DNA of 11,553 nucleotides, taken from positions 1-11,553 of the forward strand of contig JAJZAL010000167.1 in assembly GCA_021799405.1 (NCBI GenBank). Reading direction: 5' to 3'. The first letter of the stretch is position 1. Each line of letters starts with the position of its first letter. The stretch is from Acidobacteriota bacterium. Its GTDB lineage: Bacteria > Acidobacteriota > Terriglobia > Terriglobales > Acidobacteriaceae. Positions 1-7,921 of the stretch are shown here, in pieces. The notes under the pieces were generated by a model. That model had not been told where the DNA came from. It searched no databases and saw only the letters and a list, made by a program, of their open reading frames with translations. A program made the translations under genes and the position numbers.

Positions 1-2
1 AG

Positions 3-299
3 CCGGTCAGCACGCCCAAAGAACCGCGGCAGAAGATCCTTTGCCGGCTGGGGAGCCTGGCTCCTGCGCCGCGGAAGAGTGGCTGGCGCTGGCCCACCGC
101 CGGAGTTCACACCTCCTGGCGGACCGTGCGCCAACAACTCAGCACATACCAGGTGGTCGCTGTGGTTCTGCCCACAGGCGACGGAATGATCCTAAAAAAA
201 CGCAAAGCTATAACGCAGGAATCGGTTCACAGGCAGATTTACGCTACGCTGCGCATGCCCCTCAAAGTGAGGAAGCCGGTCAGTTTCTGGCACCAGTAG
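3..299 (+). CDS. Possible transposase C-terminal tail (5' end outside window)
   Basis: An open frame enters from the left edge and runs 98 codons to a TAG at 297-299. It has no credible start inside the window, so it would be the 3' end of a gene to the left. The translation reads like real protein: a basic stretch with VHTSWRTVRQQLSTYQ, then VVAVVLPTGDG and a basic segment, ending near PVSFWHQ. This resembles, from memory of such tails only, the C-termini of IS transposases (possibly IS1634-like). No DDE catalytic residue is visible, because that region would lie outside. A competing frame is open to 433 but has a shadow-like composition. Bases 300-467 beyond it show no gene. The identity is tentative. 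Confidence 0.33.
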   Translation, partial: PVSTPKEPRQKILCRLGSLAPAPRKSGWRWPTAGVHTSWRTVRQQLSTYQVVAVVLPTGDGMILKKRKAITQESVHRQIYATLRMPLKVRKPVSFWHQ

Positions 300-467
300 A
301 CCTCCTCGGTCGTGACGGAATGAAGTCCTATCCCCATGAGCATCAAGGATCGCGTCCTGTAAAACGCGGAAGTCAAGTTAAGGCAATTGAGGTTTCAATG
401 GAACTGGATTGCCTCTTCGTGTGCTTCCGGTAAATCAGCTACACAGGCTTTGCCGGGCGGTTGCAGG

Positions 468-983
468 TCACGAGTATTTTTGCGCGGCCCGCTCGTAAGC
501 CGCATAAATTTCCTCGCCAAAGCATGTGAAGATTACTTTCTGTATCGCATCGCTGCTGATCAGTTCCGCAACTGTCTCGCGCATTGCGATTCCGGCGGCG
601 AGCGCGACGGGAAACCTGTAGACGCCGCAACTGATGGCGGGAAATGCAATGCTGCGCAGTCCGCGCTCGCGGGCAATGGTGAAACAGGAGCGATAGCAGC
701 TTGCCAGCAACTCCTCTTCGCCATGATCGCCGCCGTGCCAGACCGGGCCGACGGTGTGAATCACGTACTTGGCCGGCAGCCGGTATCCCTTGGTCAGCCT
801 TGCTTCTCCAGTGGGACAGCCGCCGATTGTGCGGCACTCCTGCAGCAACTCAGGCCCGGCGGCCCGGTGAATGGCCCCGTCCACGCCGCCACCGCCGAGC
901 AGTGTGGTGTTCGCAGCGTTGACAATGGCGTCCACGGCCAGGGTCGTGATGTCGGTTTGGAGAACGGAGATTTTGCCGGTCAT
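468..983 (-). CDS. Macrodomain O-acetyl-ADP-ribose deacetylase, YmdB/MacroD type
   Basis: A 171-residue single macrodomain that aligns through its whole length with E. coli YmdB, a cytoplasmic enzyme that hydrolyses O-acetyl-ADP-ribose and mono-ADP-ribosyl links. Visible motifs are the adenine-contact Asp11 in QTDIT, VNAAN at 21-25, the glycine loop [10 protein letters not shown] at 30-39 with Asp35 (Asn25 and Asp35 match the YmdB catalytic pair), CPTGEA at 56-61, HTVGPVW at 76-82 and the phosphate loop [10 protein letters not shown] at 113-122. The ATG start has a strong GAGGAGGGA Shine-Dalgarno just upstream, and its ATG overlaps the stop of the upstream reductase remnant (ATGA), so translation may be coupled. 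The fold and family are clear. The physiological substrate (OAADPr, protein ADP-ribose or another nucleotide) is not determined by sequence. Confidence 0.93.
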   Translation of the reverse strand: MTGKISVLQTDITTLAVDAIVNAANTTLLGGGGVDGAIHRAAGPELLQECRTIGGCPTGEARLTKGYRLPAKYVIHTVGPVWHGGDHGEEELLASCYRSCFTIARERGLRSIAFPAISCGVYRFPVALAAGIAMRETVAELISSDAIQKVIFTCFGEEIYAAYERAAQKYS

Positions 984-1180
984 GGATCCCTCCTCATGCG
1001 CTGGGATTCATCGCTATTGGAGCAGAAGATGGCCTTCATAGCCGCACTCAGGGTGTCGATGGACGCTGCTTCGTCGCTTGGGCCGTAGATGCCGCTCAGG
1101 CTCATGCGGCCGAAACCGATAGGGAAGACTTCAGGTCCGGTGGCGTCCAATTTGCCGGTGGCCTGGATAGAAGTAGTCAT
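980..1180 (-). pseudogene. Truncated aldo/keto reductase N-terminus (remnant)
   Basis: A 66-codon ORF with an ATG start and an AAGGGA Shine-Dalgarno at good spacing. Residues 1-48 look like the first strand and helix of an aldo/keto reductase: MTTSIQATGKL, then GFGRMSLSGIYGP and an acidic helix start DEAASIDTL. The next expected elements of the barrel (the GxxFxDTAxxYG segment with catalytic Asp and Tyr, then Lys and His) are absent. After AAMKA the sequence changes to an unrelated 18-residue tail and stops. A normal family member has about 280-330 residues, so this cannot be an active enzyme. The likely history is an internal deletion that fused the reductase 5' end to the macrodomain gene. 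The stop overlaps the macrodomain ATG by ATGA, so the remnant may now act only as a translated leader. It could also be a real short peptide gene, though that seems less likely. Confidence 0.6.
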
Positions 1181-1352
1181 GATCGATCCCTTCAGGCAGC
1201 ATCGTAGGCCTGATGCTTCGGCAGGGCAAGCCGGGCGTTGAGATGGCTGGCGCTCGGGCCGTTCAGGAGACGGCGGGCCGGGTTGCAGAGTGGCAATGGG
1301 CTTTTGGCGAGCGTATATGTACTCCACTGAAAACACATTGGTTACTGGATGA

Positions 1353-3137
<1,785 letters not shown>

Positions 3138-3187
3138 CTTGGCACGGATTGCCGCATTTTCAGAGATGGTGCAACTCGAAGCTAATC

Positions 3188-3205
3188 GGACGGATAAAAG
3201 CGTCC
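3188..3205. terminator. Weak hairpin between convergent pyrG and vapC
   Basis: GGACG at 3188-3192 pairs with CGTCC at 3201-3205 across an 8-base loop, in the 69-base gap between two convergent genes. There is no U-tract on either strand, so it is at best a weak bidirectional stop and may be chance. Confidence 0.18.
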
Positions 3206-3206
3206 A

Positions 3207-3650
3207 TCACACCAGGTGAATCGCGCCCTTTACCTCCCTTGCGAGCGCGCGGTCGAAGGTGACCAGCGTGAGGTTTCCGGCTTCGGCAAAGGCGGCGAGG
3301 TAGGCATCTGCCCAAAGCTTGGGTGTCGCTGATTCGCCGGAGGCGCGCGTCCGCATTCCAGCTTCAAGCCCTGGCGGCTCGTGGGCGACGAATGCATGAC
3401 CCGAGTCAATCCATTGGTCGTAGATCGCCCAGCACTGAGCTTGGCTCATGGTGTCCTGTTTGAGCACGGCCTCCGTGCTCAAAAGGCGGAAGAGCCCCAA
3501 CTGCGTGTGCCGGCAGAAGACAAAAGCCGTCGATTGCGGAAGCGCGTCGTACCACTTCACCGCGAGCGGGTTGTGCGCGTGCTTTTCGTAATTCAGCGCC
3601 AGCCAGACATTCACATCAGGGAAAATCAATGATTTCATAGATTTTCTCAT
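3207..3650 (-). CDS. vapC: PIN-domain ribonuclease toxin, VapC family
   Basis: A 147-residue PIN domain, the toxin of a type II toxin-antitoxin pair that cleaves RNA with Mg2+ when not bound by VapB. Visible features are the first acidic residue in PDVNVWLAL (Asp12), FCRHTQLGLFRLL at 45-57 typical of a VapC subgroup, Asp115 in LWADAYLAA and Asp133 in VTFDRAL. The usual second acidic residue is Gln50 or otherwise displaced, as is frequent in this subgroup. The start at 3650 is chosen because GGAG lies seven bases upstream, inside vapB; a second ATG at 3638 would give MKSLIFPD with a poorer ribosome site. Either way it overlaps the vapB 3' end (35 or 23 bases), the usual translational coupling of such pairs. 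Assignment as VapC is from the fold plus the cognate antitoxin. Confidence 0.9.
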   Translation of the reverse strand: MRKSMKSLIFPDVNVWLALNYEKHAHNPLAVKWYDALPQSTAFVFCRHTQLGLFRLLSTEAVLKQDTMSQAQCWAIYDQWIDSGHAFVAHEPPGLEAGMRTRASGESATPKLWADAYLAAFAEAGNLTLVTFDRALAREVKGAIHLV

Positions 3651-3849
3651 TGTCGATCTCCAGCGTGTCCGTGCGGGCCGAGCGGACGAGAGGCAACTTC
3701 AACCGGCTGGCGGGCGGTTGTGAATTCCGCTGAAGCATCAGGAGGTCGAGCCCGTCGAGCACCAACTGCCGGACAGAGGAGTTCTTTTCGGCCGCAAAAA
3801 TCTTCACGCGCTTGTAGGTTTCGTCCGGAATATCGATGGTAGTACGCAC
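3616..3849 (-). CDS. vapB: Ribbon-helix-helix antitoxin, VapB family
   Basis: A 77-residue antitoxin that would bind VapC through its C-terminus and the operon promoter through its N-terminus. Residues 1-40 (TTIDIPDETYKRVKIFAAEK, then VRQLVLDGLD) form a short beta strand followed by two helices, the ribbon-helix-helix pattern. Residues 50-77 (LPLVRSA to EKIYEIIDFP) look like the flexible toxin-wrapping tail. The start is GTG, with no Shine-Dalgarno before it. Instead an extended -10 (TGCTAATAT) ends six bases upstream, so transcription would begin at the GTG itself. The gene overlaps vapC downstream. The sequence upstream is unusually AT-rich for this window. Confidence 0.88.
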   Translation of the reverse strand: MRTTIDIPDETYKRVKIFAAEKNSSVRQLVLDGLDLLMLQRNSQPPASRLKLPLVRSARTDTLEIDNEKIYEIIDFP

Positions 3850-3855
3850 AAATAC

Positions 3856-3864
3856 ATATTAGCA
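3856..3864 (-). promoter_or_regulatory. Extended -10 of the vapBC promoter, leaderless spacing
   Basis: On the minus strand the bases read TGCTAATAT: a TGn extension and a -10 hexamer five of six to consensus. Six bases separate it from the vapB GTG, which places the predicted +1 on the G of the start codon. The surrounding bases contain AAATA/TATTT 5-base inverted arms (3850-3854 and 3865-3869) that could be part of a VapB operator; this part is weak. Confidence 0.45.
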
Positions 3865-3963
3865 TATTTATGGAAATGAGAATGCCGACTTATTTTCTCT
3901 ACCCCTAAACGGACTCCGGCCGATCATGTGGAGCTGTTTCTTTTCGGGGGGCCTAACTACCTA

Positions 3964-3992
3964 TTGACAACCAATTGCAGTGGGCCTATTGT
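3964..3992 (+). promoter_or_regulatory. Sigma-70-type promoter for the HhH protein gene
   Basis: A perfect -35 TTGACA at 3964-3969, a 17-base spacer, and TATTGT at 3987-3992. The predicted start near 3999 leaves a leader of about 25 bases with GGAGG correctly placed before the ATG at 4024. It also argues against starting that gene at the in-frame ATG at 3928, which would lie upstream of the promoter. Confidence 0.55.
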
Positions 3993-4023
3993 TTGTTCGG
4001 TTTTTCAGATTGGAGGACTCGAA

Positions 4024-4599
4024 ATGGTGGCCTATTTTCAGCTGCAGCCTGCGGAATCGGATCTTCAGCATCTGGCTGAGGAGTACTGGCAAAATTCCGG
4101 CCGAAAGGAACAGGAGCTCGAAAGGGCAGCGTTCGAAGCCGGGGAATCCATTCGCAACGGAGATTATTCGCTGGCCAATCTGGAGGCAGTTGTCCGGTGG
4201 AAGTCGGAACGGGTAGTTCATTATCTGATTGCCAACAGCACGGAGAAGATCAGGCGCGCCCTCGCTGTAGCGGCCTCTCCCAACTCAACGACGGAAGCGG
4301 CGGTTAAGGCGCTGCTGGAATTGCATGGTGTCGACATTCCGGTGGCCTCGGCGATTCTTGCCACAATCTTTCCGGAGCGGTATACAGTGCTGGATTTTCA
4401 TGCTCTTGAAGCCCTTGGGCACGCGCGGCATGATGTTCATTTTTACGAGGAGTATCTTGCGTTCTGCCGGCGGCTGGCGGAGAGCAATGTGGTGCAACCC
4501 CAACGGGAACTACCCGGGCCGACTCCACTGCGGGCGCTGGACCGTGCCCTTTCGGAGTGGTCGCGCAGCCATGTGGAGCAGTTGGAGACGCACGCCTGA
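4024..4599 (+). CDS. Uncharacterised protein with helix-hairpin-helix glycosylase-like core
   Basis: A 191-residue soluble protein. GGAGG at 4012-4016, seven bases before the ATG, and the promoter at 3964-3992 support this start; the frame is open further upstream. It is helix-rich. Residues 52-61 end in VVRWKS, a motif I associate with an uncharacterised family, and 98-113 (LELHGVDIPVASAILA) fit a helix-hairpin-helix, followed by FPERYTVLDFHALEALG at 116-132. Laid against the HhH-GPD DNA glycosylases (OGG1, MutY), Asp124 falls at the conserved catalytic Asp, while the Lys of bifunctional enzymes is replaced by Pro106. It could be a DNA-binding or base-excision-like enzyme, or a non-catalytic relative; the function is unknown. 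It diverges from vapBC and ends 36 bases before kdsA, so it may be cotranscribed with kdsA. Confidence 0.8.
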   Translation: MVAYFQLQPAESDLQHLAEEYWQNSGRKEQELERAAFEAGESIRNGDYSLANLEAVVRWKSERVVHYLIANSTEKIRRALAVAASPNSTTEAAVKALLELHGVDIPVASAILATIFPERYTVLDFHALEALGHARHDVHFYEEYLAFCRRLAESNVVQPQRELPGPTPLRALDRALSEWSRSHVEQLETHA

Positions 4600-4622
4600 A
4601 CCGCACCGCCGGGCCGGGAGGA

Positions 4623-4628
4623 TACAAT
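4623..4628 (+). promoter_or_regulatory. -10-like TACAAT immediately before kdsA
   Basis: TACAAT lies seven bases before the kdsA GTG, so transcription would begin at or one base before the start codon. No good -35 is seen 16-18 bases upstream. The only Shine-Dalgarno-like sequence (GGGAGGA, about 4616-4622) is too far from the GTG for normal use. It may give kdsA a leaderless transcript besides readthrough from the upstream gene. Confidence 0.35.
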
Positions 4629-4635
4629 CGGCAGC

Positions 4636-5451
4636 GTGAGGAATTCGTTTGAGATCGGGCCGGTGCAAGTGGGAAGCAAACATTTTTTTTTGATCGCCGG
4701 CCCGTGTGTGATCGAATCCGAGATGCATGTGCGCACAATGGCGGACGCCATTCAACGCATCACGGCTGATCTGGGCATTCCCTACATCTTCAAAGCCAGC
4801 TACGACAAGGCCAACCGCACCAGCGTGAAGAGCTTCCGTGGGCCGGGGCTTAAGGAAGGCGTGCGCATTCTTGGCCGCCTGGCCAGAGAAACCGGCTTGC
4901 CCGTGCTGACCGATGTGCACGAACCGGGACACTGTGAGGCTGTGGCCGAGGCGGTGGATGTCCTGCAGATTCCCGCATTTCTTTGCCGGCAGACCGATCT
5001 GCTGGTGGCCGCCGGCAAAACCGGCCGCGCCATCAATATCAAGAAGGGGCAGTTTGTGGCGCCGTGGGACATGCTCTATCCCGTCGAGAAGGTACGCTCG
5101 ACCGGGAACGAGCGGGTGTTCCTGACGGAGCGGGGCGCGAGCTTCGGCTACAACACGCTGGTGGTGGATTACCGCTCGCTGGCGGTGATGCGGCGGATGG
5201 CGCCGGTGGTGTTCGACGGGACGCACTCGGTGCAGCAGCCCTCGGCGGCCAATGGCGTGAGCGGCGGGCAGCCGGAGTTTATTCCGCTGTTGGCTCGGGC
5301 GGCGGTAGCGGCGGGGATAGACGGGCTGTTTCTGGAGGTCCATGACGACCCGCCCAATGCCAAATCAGATGCCGCGAACGCGCTGGATTTGAAGCTGTTG
5401 AGGCCGCTCCTCAAAAAGCTGCTGGCGATTCAAGCGGCAGCCGCGGATTGA
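4636..5451 (+). CDS. kdsA: 3-deoxy-D-manno-octulosonate 8-phosphate synthase, metal-dependent type
   Basis: Condenses phosphoenolpyruvate with arabinose 5-phosphate to KDO-8-phosphate, the committed step of the KDO sugar of LPS; a cytoplasmic TIM barrel. The 271 residues match the family. The KANRTS signature at 58-63 is that of KDO8P rather than DAHP synthases; FRGPGL at 67-72, TDVHEP at 92-97 and ARQTDL-like CRQTDL at 117-122 follow. Cys24 in AGPCVIES replaces the Asn of E. coli KdsA, and His197, Glu234 and Asp245 complete the four-ligand metal site of class II enzymes such as that of Aquifex. The only start before the in-frame upstream stop (4597-4599) is this GTG, and it matches the family N-terminus. 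It has no properly spaced Shine-Dalgarno. Confidence 0.97.
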   Translation: MRNSFEIGPVQVGSKHFFLIAGPCVIESEMHVRTMADAIQRITADLGIPYIFKASYDKANRTSVKSFRGPGLKEGVRILGRLARETGLPVLTDVHEPGHCEAVAEAVDVLQIPAFLCRQTDLLVAAGKTGRAINIKKGQFVAPWDMLYPVEKVRSTGNERVFLTERGASFGYNTLVVDYRSLAVMRRMAPVVFDGTHSVQQPSAANGVSGGQPEFIPLLARAAVAAGIDGLFLEVHDDPPNAKSDAANALDLKLLRPLLKKLLAIQAAAAD

Positions 5452-5519
5452 CGATCAAAGAGCGAGAATGAAGGGTCACGCCCGGCTGAGCGCTTTCAGA
5501 GGCTGCGGAAAGAGTACAA

Positions 5520-5544
5520 GCGCCTGGAGAAATCCGGCAGGCGC
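5520..5544 (+). terminator. GC-rich hairpin after kdsA, possible terminator
   Basis: GCGCCTG at 5520-5526 and CAGGCGC at 5538-5544 form a perfect 7-base-pair stem with an 11-base loop, about 70 bases after the kdsA stop. The T-run (GTTTTT) comes only some 15 bases later, so it is not a textbook intrinsic terminator; it may be a processing or pause structure. The remainder of 5452-5640 has no supported gene. Confidence 0.33.
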
Positions 5545-5640
5545 CCGCATTAGTGTGTGAGTTTTTCGCGCCTTTCGGATCGATCAAACGCGCCTGCAAG
5601 TTTTCAGATTTATCTTCCATTTACGACAGAGAGGATTTGC

Positions 5641-6687
5641 GTGCGACTTCAATTTTTCCTGCCTGCCCTTTTCCTGTTCGTTTTCATTCCACATCTCTGG
5701 AGCAAAGAGCCGCATGCGCTGGTTTTGAGCGGCGATGATTCCTTTACCCACGATCCTTCCATTGCTCATGAGGGAAATACGTACTATGTCTTCGCTACCA
5801 CAGCGAACGCCAACAAGGGGCAGTTACCTATCCGCTGTTCGCACGATCTGCACGCGTGGCAGATGTGCGGCTACGTTTTCGACCGGATTCCGGCGTGGAT
5901 TCACGAAGCAAGTCCGGCGACAAAAGGACTGTGGGCGCCCGACATCTCTTACTTTCACGGCGAATATCACCTCTACTACGCCTACTCGCATTTCGGCTTA
6001 AACACGTCCGGCATTGCTTTAGCGACCAATCAAACGCTCGATCCGCACAGTTCGAAGTACCATTGGCAGGACCGCGGGCTGGTCCTGAAGTCGACGCGCG
6101 CAGATGACTTCAATGCGATTGACCCAAATATCGTTCTCGATGAAAGAGGGCAACCTTGGCTGAGCTTCGGCAGTTTTTGGAGCGGCATCAAGATGCGCCG
6201 TATCGATCCGGCTACCGGCAAGCCGTCGGCAGCCGATCCCAGGCTCTACTCGCTGGCCGCGCGCGTGATGCCTGCGGACCGCAAGCCTCCCAGGCCTGGC
6301 TTGCCGGCTGCCTGGCAGGCCATAGAAGCGCCCTTTGTTGTCCATCACCGCGGCTATTACTATCTCTTCGTCTCGTTCGATATGTGCTGTCGCGGTGTCA
6401 ATAGCACTTATCGGATCATGGTCGGCCGCGCGCGCAACGTCACAGGTCCTTACGTGGATGCGGCCGGAAAACCAATGTTAGCGGGAGGCGGAACGCAACT
6501 GCTGGCCGGCAACAGCCGCTGGCGCGGTCCCGGGGGCGAGTCAATCTTGCAGGGGCCCAAGGGCGACATCATCGCCTTTCATGCCTACGACGCGATCACA
6601 GGTAGGCCTGCGCTGCAAATCTCTACGTTGACCTGGCAGCACGGCTGGCCTCACGCGGCATTGGGAACCACCCGCAATTCGAAATGA
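5641..6687 (+). CDS. Secreted GH43 arabinanase-like glycoside hydrolase
   Basis: A 348-residue exported five-bladed beta-propeller enzyme, probably an endo-1,5-alpha-L-arabinanase that cuts arabinan side chains of plant pectin. Starting from GTG with GAGGA five bases upstream, residues 1-21 are a signal peptide (RLQFFLPALFLFVFIP core). The three GH43 acidic residues are placed as expected: Asp38 in HDPSIA (general base), Asp161 in AIDPNIV (pKa modulator) and Glu229 in AIEAPFV (general acid). GLWAPDISY at 96-104, SFGSFWSGI at 175-183 and the metal-site His314 in AFHAYD support the arabinanase branch. An earlier in-frame ATG (5557) would put 28 hydrophilic residues before the signal peptide, so it was rejected. 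The gene stands alone and lies 188 bases before a second secreted enzyme. Exact substrate specificity within GH43 is inferred. Confidence 0.9.
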   Translation: MRLQFFLPALFLFVFIPHLWSKEPHALVLSGDDSFTHDPSIAHEGNTYYVFATTANANKGQLPIRCSHDLHAWQMCGYVFDRIPAWIHEASPATKGLWAPDISYFHGEYHLYYAYSHFGLNTSGIALATNQTLDPHSSKYHWQDRGLVLKSTRADDFNAIDPNIVLDERGQPWLSFGSFWSGIKMRRIDPATGKPSAADPRLYSLAARVMPADRKPPRPGLPAAWQAIEAPFVVHHRGYYYLFVSFDMCCRGVNSTYRIMVGRARNVTGPYVDAAGKPMLAGGGTQLLAGNSRWRGPGGESILQGPKGDIIAFHAYDAITGRPALQISTLTWQHGWPHAALGTTRNSK

Positions 6688-6862
6688 GGCGTCACGGAAG
6701 ATCCCCACTTTGCCAGGGCGCAACGGGCCACGCAGATAAATTTCAGGTCTCACTCGACATATCGCGTCGAAGGATAATGTCAAAGACGTCATGCGGAACC
6801 GATGGCTTTCAGTAATTATCTCCGGCATCTGCATGAATCGCGGTCGTCTGATCTGGCTTGGC

Positions 6863-6868
6863 TACAAT
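6863..6868 (+). promoter_or_regulatory. -10-like TACAAT immediately before the nucleoside hydrolase
   Basis: TACAAT is followed by seven bases and then the ATG at 6876, the same layout as before kdsA. No Shine-Dalgarno is visible before any of the clustered starts (TTG 6858, ATG 6867, GTG 6870, ATG 6876). No good -35 was found. The rest of 6688-6862 has no supported gene. Confidence 0.33.
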
Positions 6869-6875
6869 GGTGCGC

Positions 6876-7859
6876 ATGAAGAAGGCGCATTTTTTGCCGG
6901 CGTTTGCCGCGCTGGTTGTAACCATAGCCGGTCCGGTCCTTGGGTGGGGGCAGTCTGCTCCCGCCGTTCCGAAGGCTTCGTCCCATCCGCAACTGGTGAT
7001 CCTTGATACCGATATCGGCGACGACATCGATGACGCCTTTGCCTTGGCGCTGGTGCTGCGCAGTCCGGAGCTGCACCTGCTGGGAATTACCACGGAGTTT
7101 GGTGATACAGAACTGCGGGCGCGGCTGGTGGACCGCTACCTGGCGGCAGTCGGGCGCAGCGGGATTCCCGTGGCAGCGGGCGTGCGGACCCCGGCAACCA
7201 ATCACTTGACTCAGGCAGCGTATGCTCTCCGGGAGACGGACCGCAGACATCCCGATGCTGTTGGCTTTCTGCTCGGGCAGATCCGCGCGCATCCCGGCCA
7301 GATTACGCTGATCGCGATTGGGCCGCTCTTCAATGTGCAGGCAGCGATTGAACGCGACCCGGCCACGTTCCGCAAGCTCAAACGGGTGGTCATGATGGGC
7401 GGGAGCGTTTATCGGGGCTACGATGACCGAAAGACGGGCGATTCCCGTCGGCCGCCCTCCGCGGAATGGAACATCCGGTGCGATCCGGCCGGGGCCAGGG
7501 CGCTGCTCGGTTCCGGCGTGCCCGTATATATGATGCCGCTCGATTCAACCCAAATCCACCTGGAAATGCCGCAGCAGGCGGAGATCTACTCCCATGGCTC
7601 GCCGCTCACTGACCAGTTGACGCTCCTTTACCACGAGTGGTCTGGGCCAAAAGAGTGGCGGATTCCCACGCTTTATGATCCGGTCGCAGTGACATACGCA
7701 ATCCGTCCGGATTTGTGTCCGGCGACGCTCCTTCGTCTTGAGGTAGATGGCAAGGGATTCACCCGGCCGGTATCGGGACCGCCGAACGTCCAGGTGTGCC
7801 TGCATGCGGACGAAACCGGATTCTTGGAGCTGCTTTTGGGCCGGATTACAGAAAAATAG
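6876..7859 (+). CDS. Secreted inosine-uridine nucleoside hydrolase family protein
   Basis: A 327-residue member of the Ca2+-dependent nucleoside N-ribohydrolases, which split nucleosides into base and ribose. Residues 1-27 are a signal peptide (basic KK, hydrophobic core, GWGQS), so it is probably periplasmic and salvages extracellular nucleosides. The Asp cluster ILDTDIGDDIDDAFAL at 42-57 supplies the Ca2+ and ribose ligands; IAIGPLFN, MMGGS and the AEWNIRCDP motif (Glu, Asn) follow in family order. Near the C-terminus LYDPVAV retains the metal-binding Asp, but Tyr replaces the His that protonates the leaving base in the Crithidia enzyme, so base preference may differ. The start is uncertain: ATG at 6876 gives the cleanest signal peptide and fits the -10 at 6863-6868, and ATG 6867 adds three residues. 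Its substrate cannot be fixed from sequence. Confidence 0.9.
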   Translation: MKKAHFLPAFAALVVTIAGPVLGWGQSAPAVPKASSHPQLVILDTDIGDDIDDAFALALVLRSPELHLLGITTEFGDTELRARLVDRYLAAVGRSGIPVAAGVRTPATNHLTQAAYALRETDRRHPDAVGFLLGQIRAHPGQITLIAIGPLFNVQAAIERDPATFRKLKRVVMMGGSVYRGYDDRKTGDSRRPPSAEWNIRCDPAGARALLGSGVPVYMMPLDSTQIHLEMPQQAEIYSHGSPLTDQLTLLYHEWSGPKEWRIPTLYDPVAVTYAIRPDLCPATLLRLEVDGKGFTRPVSGPPNVQVCLHADETGFLELLLGRITEK

Positions 7860-7884
7860 CCGAGAGTGGTTTCGGTGGGCGGAA

Positions 7885-7913
7885 TTGAAAGAAACATTCA
7901 GGGGAGCTATAAA
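7885..7913 (+). promoter_or_regulatory. Strong sigma-70-type promoter of the lipoprotein gene
   Basis: TTGAAA at 7885-7890, a 17-base spacer, and TATAAA at 7908-7913: each hexamer is five of six to consensus. The predicted start is about 7920-7921, giving a leader of roughly 105 bases before the lipoprotein GTG. It begins 25 bases after the nucleoside hydrolase stop, so the lipoprotein appears to be its own transcription unit. Confidence 0.6.
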
Positions 7914-7921
7914 CCCTTTTA

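Noticed and set aside
41..433. 130-codon plus-strand frame at the left edge
   Set aside because: Overlaps a more protein-like frame (3-299), has no ribosome site and has a scrambled composition.
387..1088. 233-codon plus-strand frame over the macrodomain gene
   Set aside because: Antisense to a strongly conserved macrodomain; the composition and lack of motifs indicate a shadow.
3928..4023. N-terminal extension of the HhH protein to an ATG at 3928
   Set aside because: A good promoter (3964-3992) and GGAGG before 4024 place the start downstream.
4510..5343. 277-codon open frame on the minus strand opposite kdsA
   Set aside because: Shadow of kdsA and the end of the HhH gene; Arg/His/Gly-rich and without motifs or a ribosome site.
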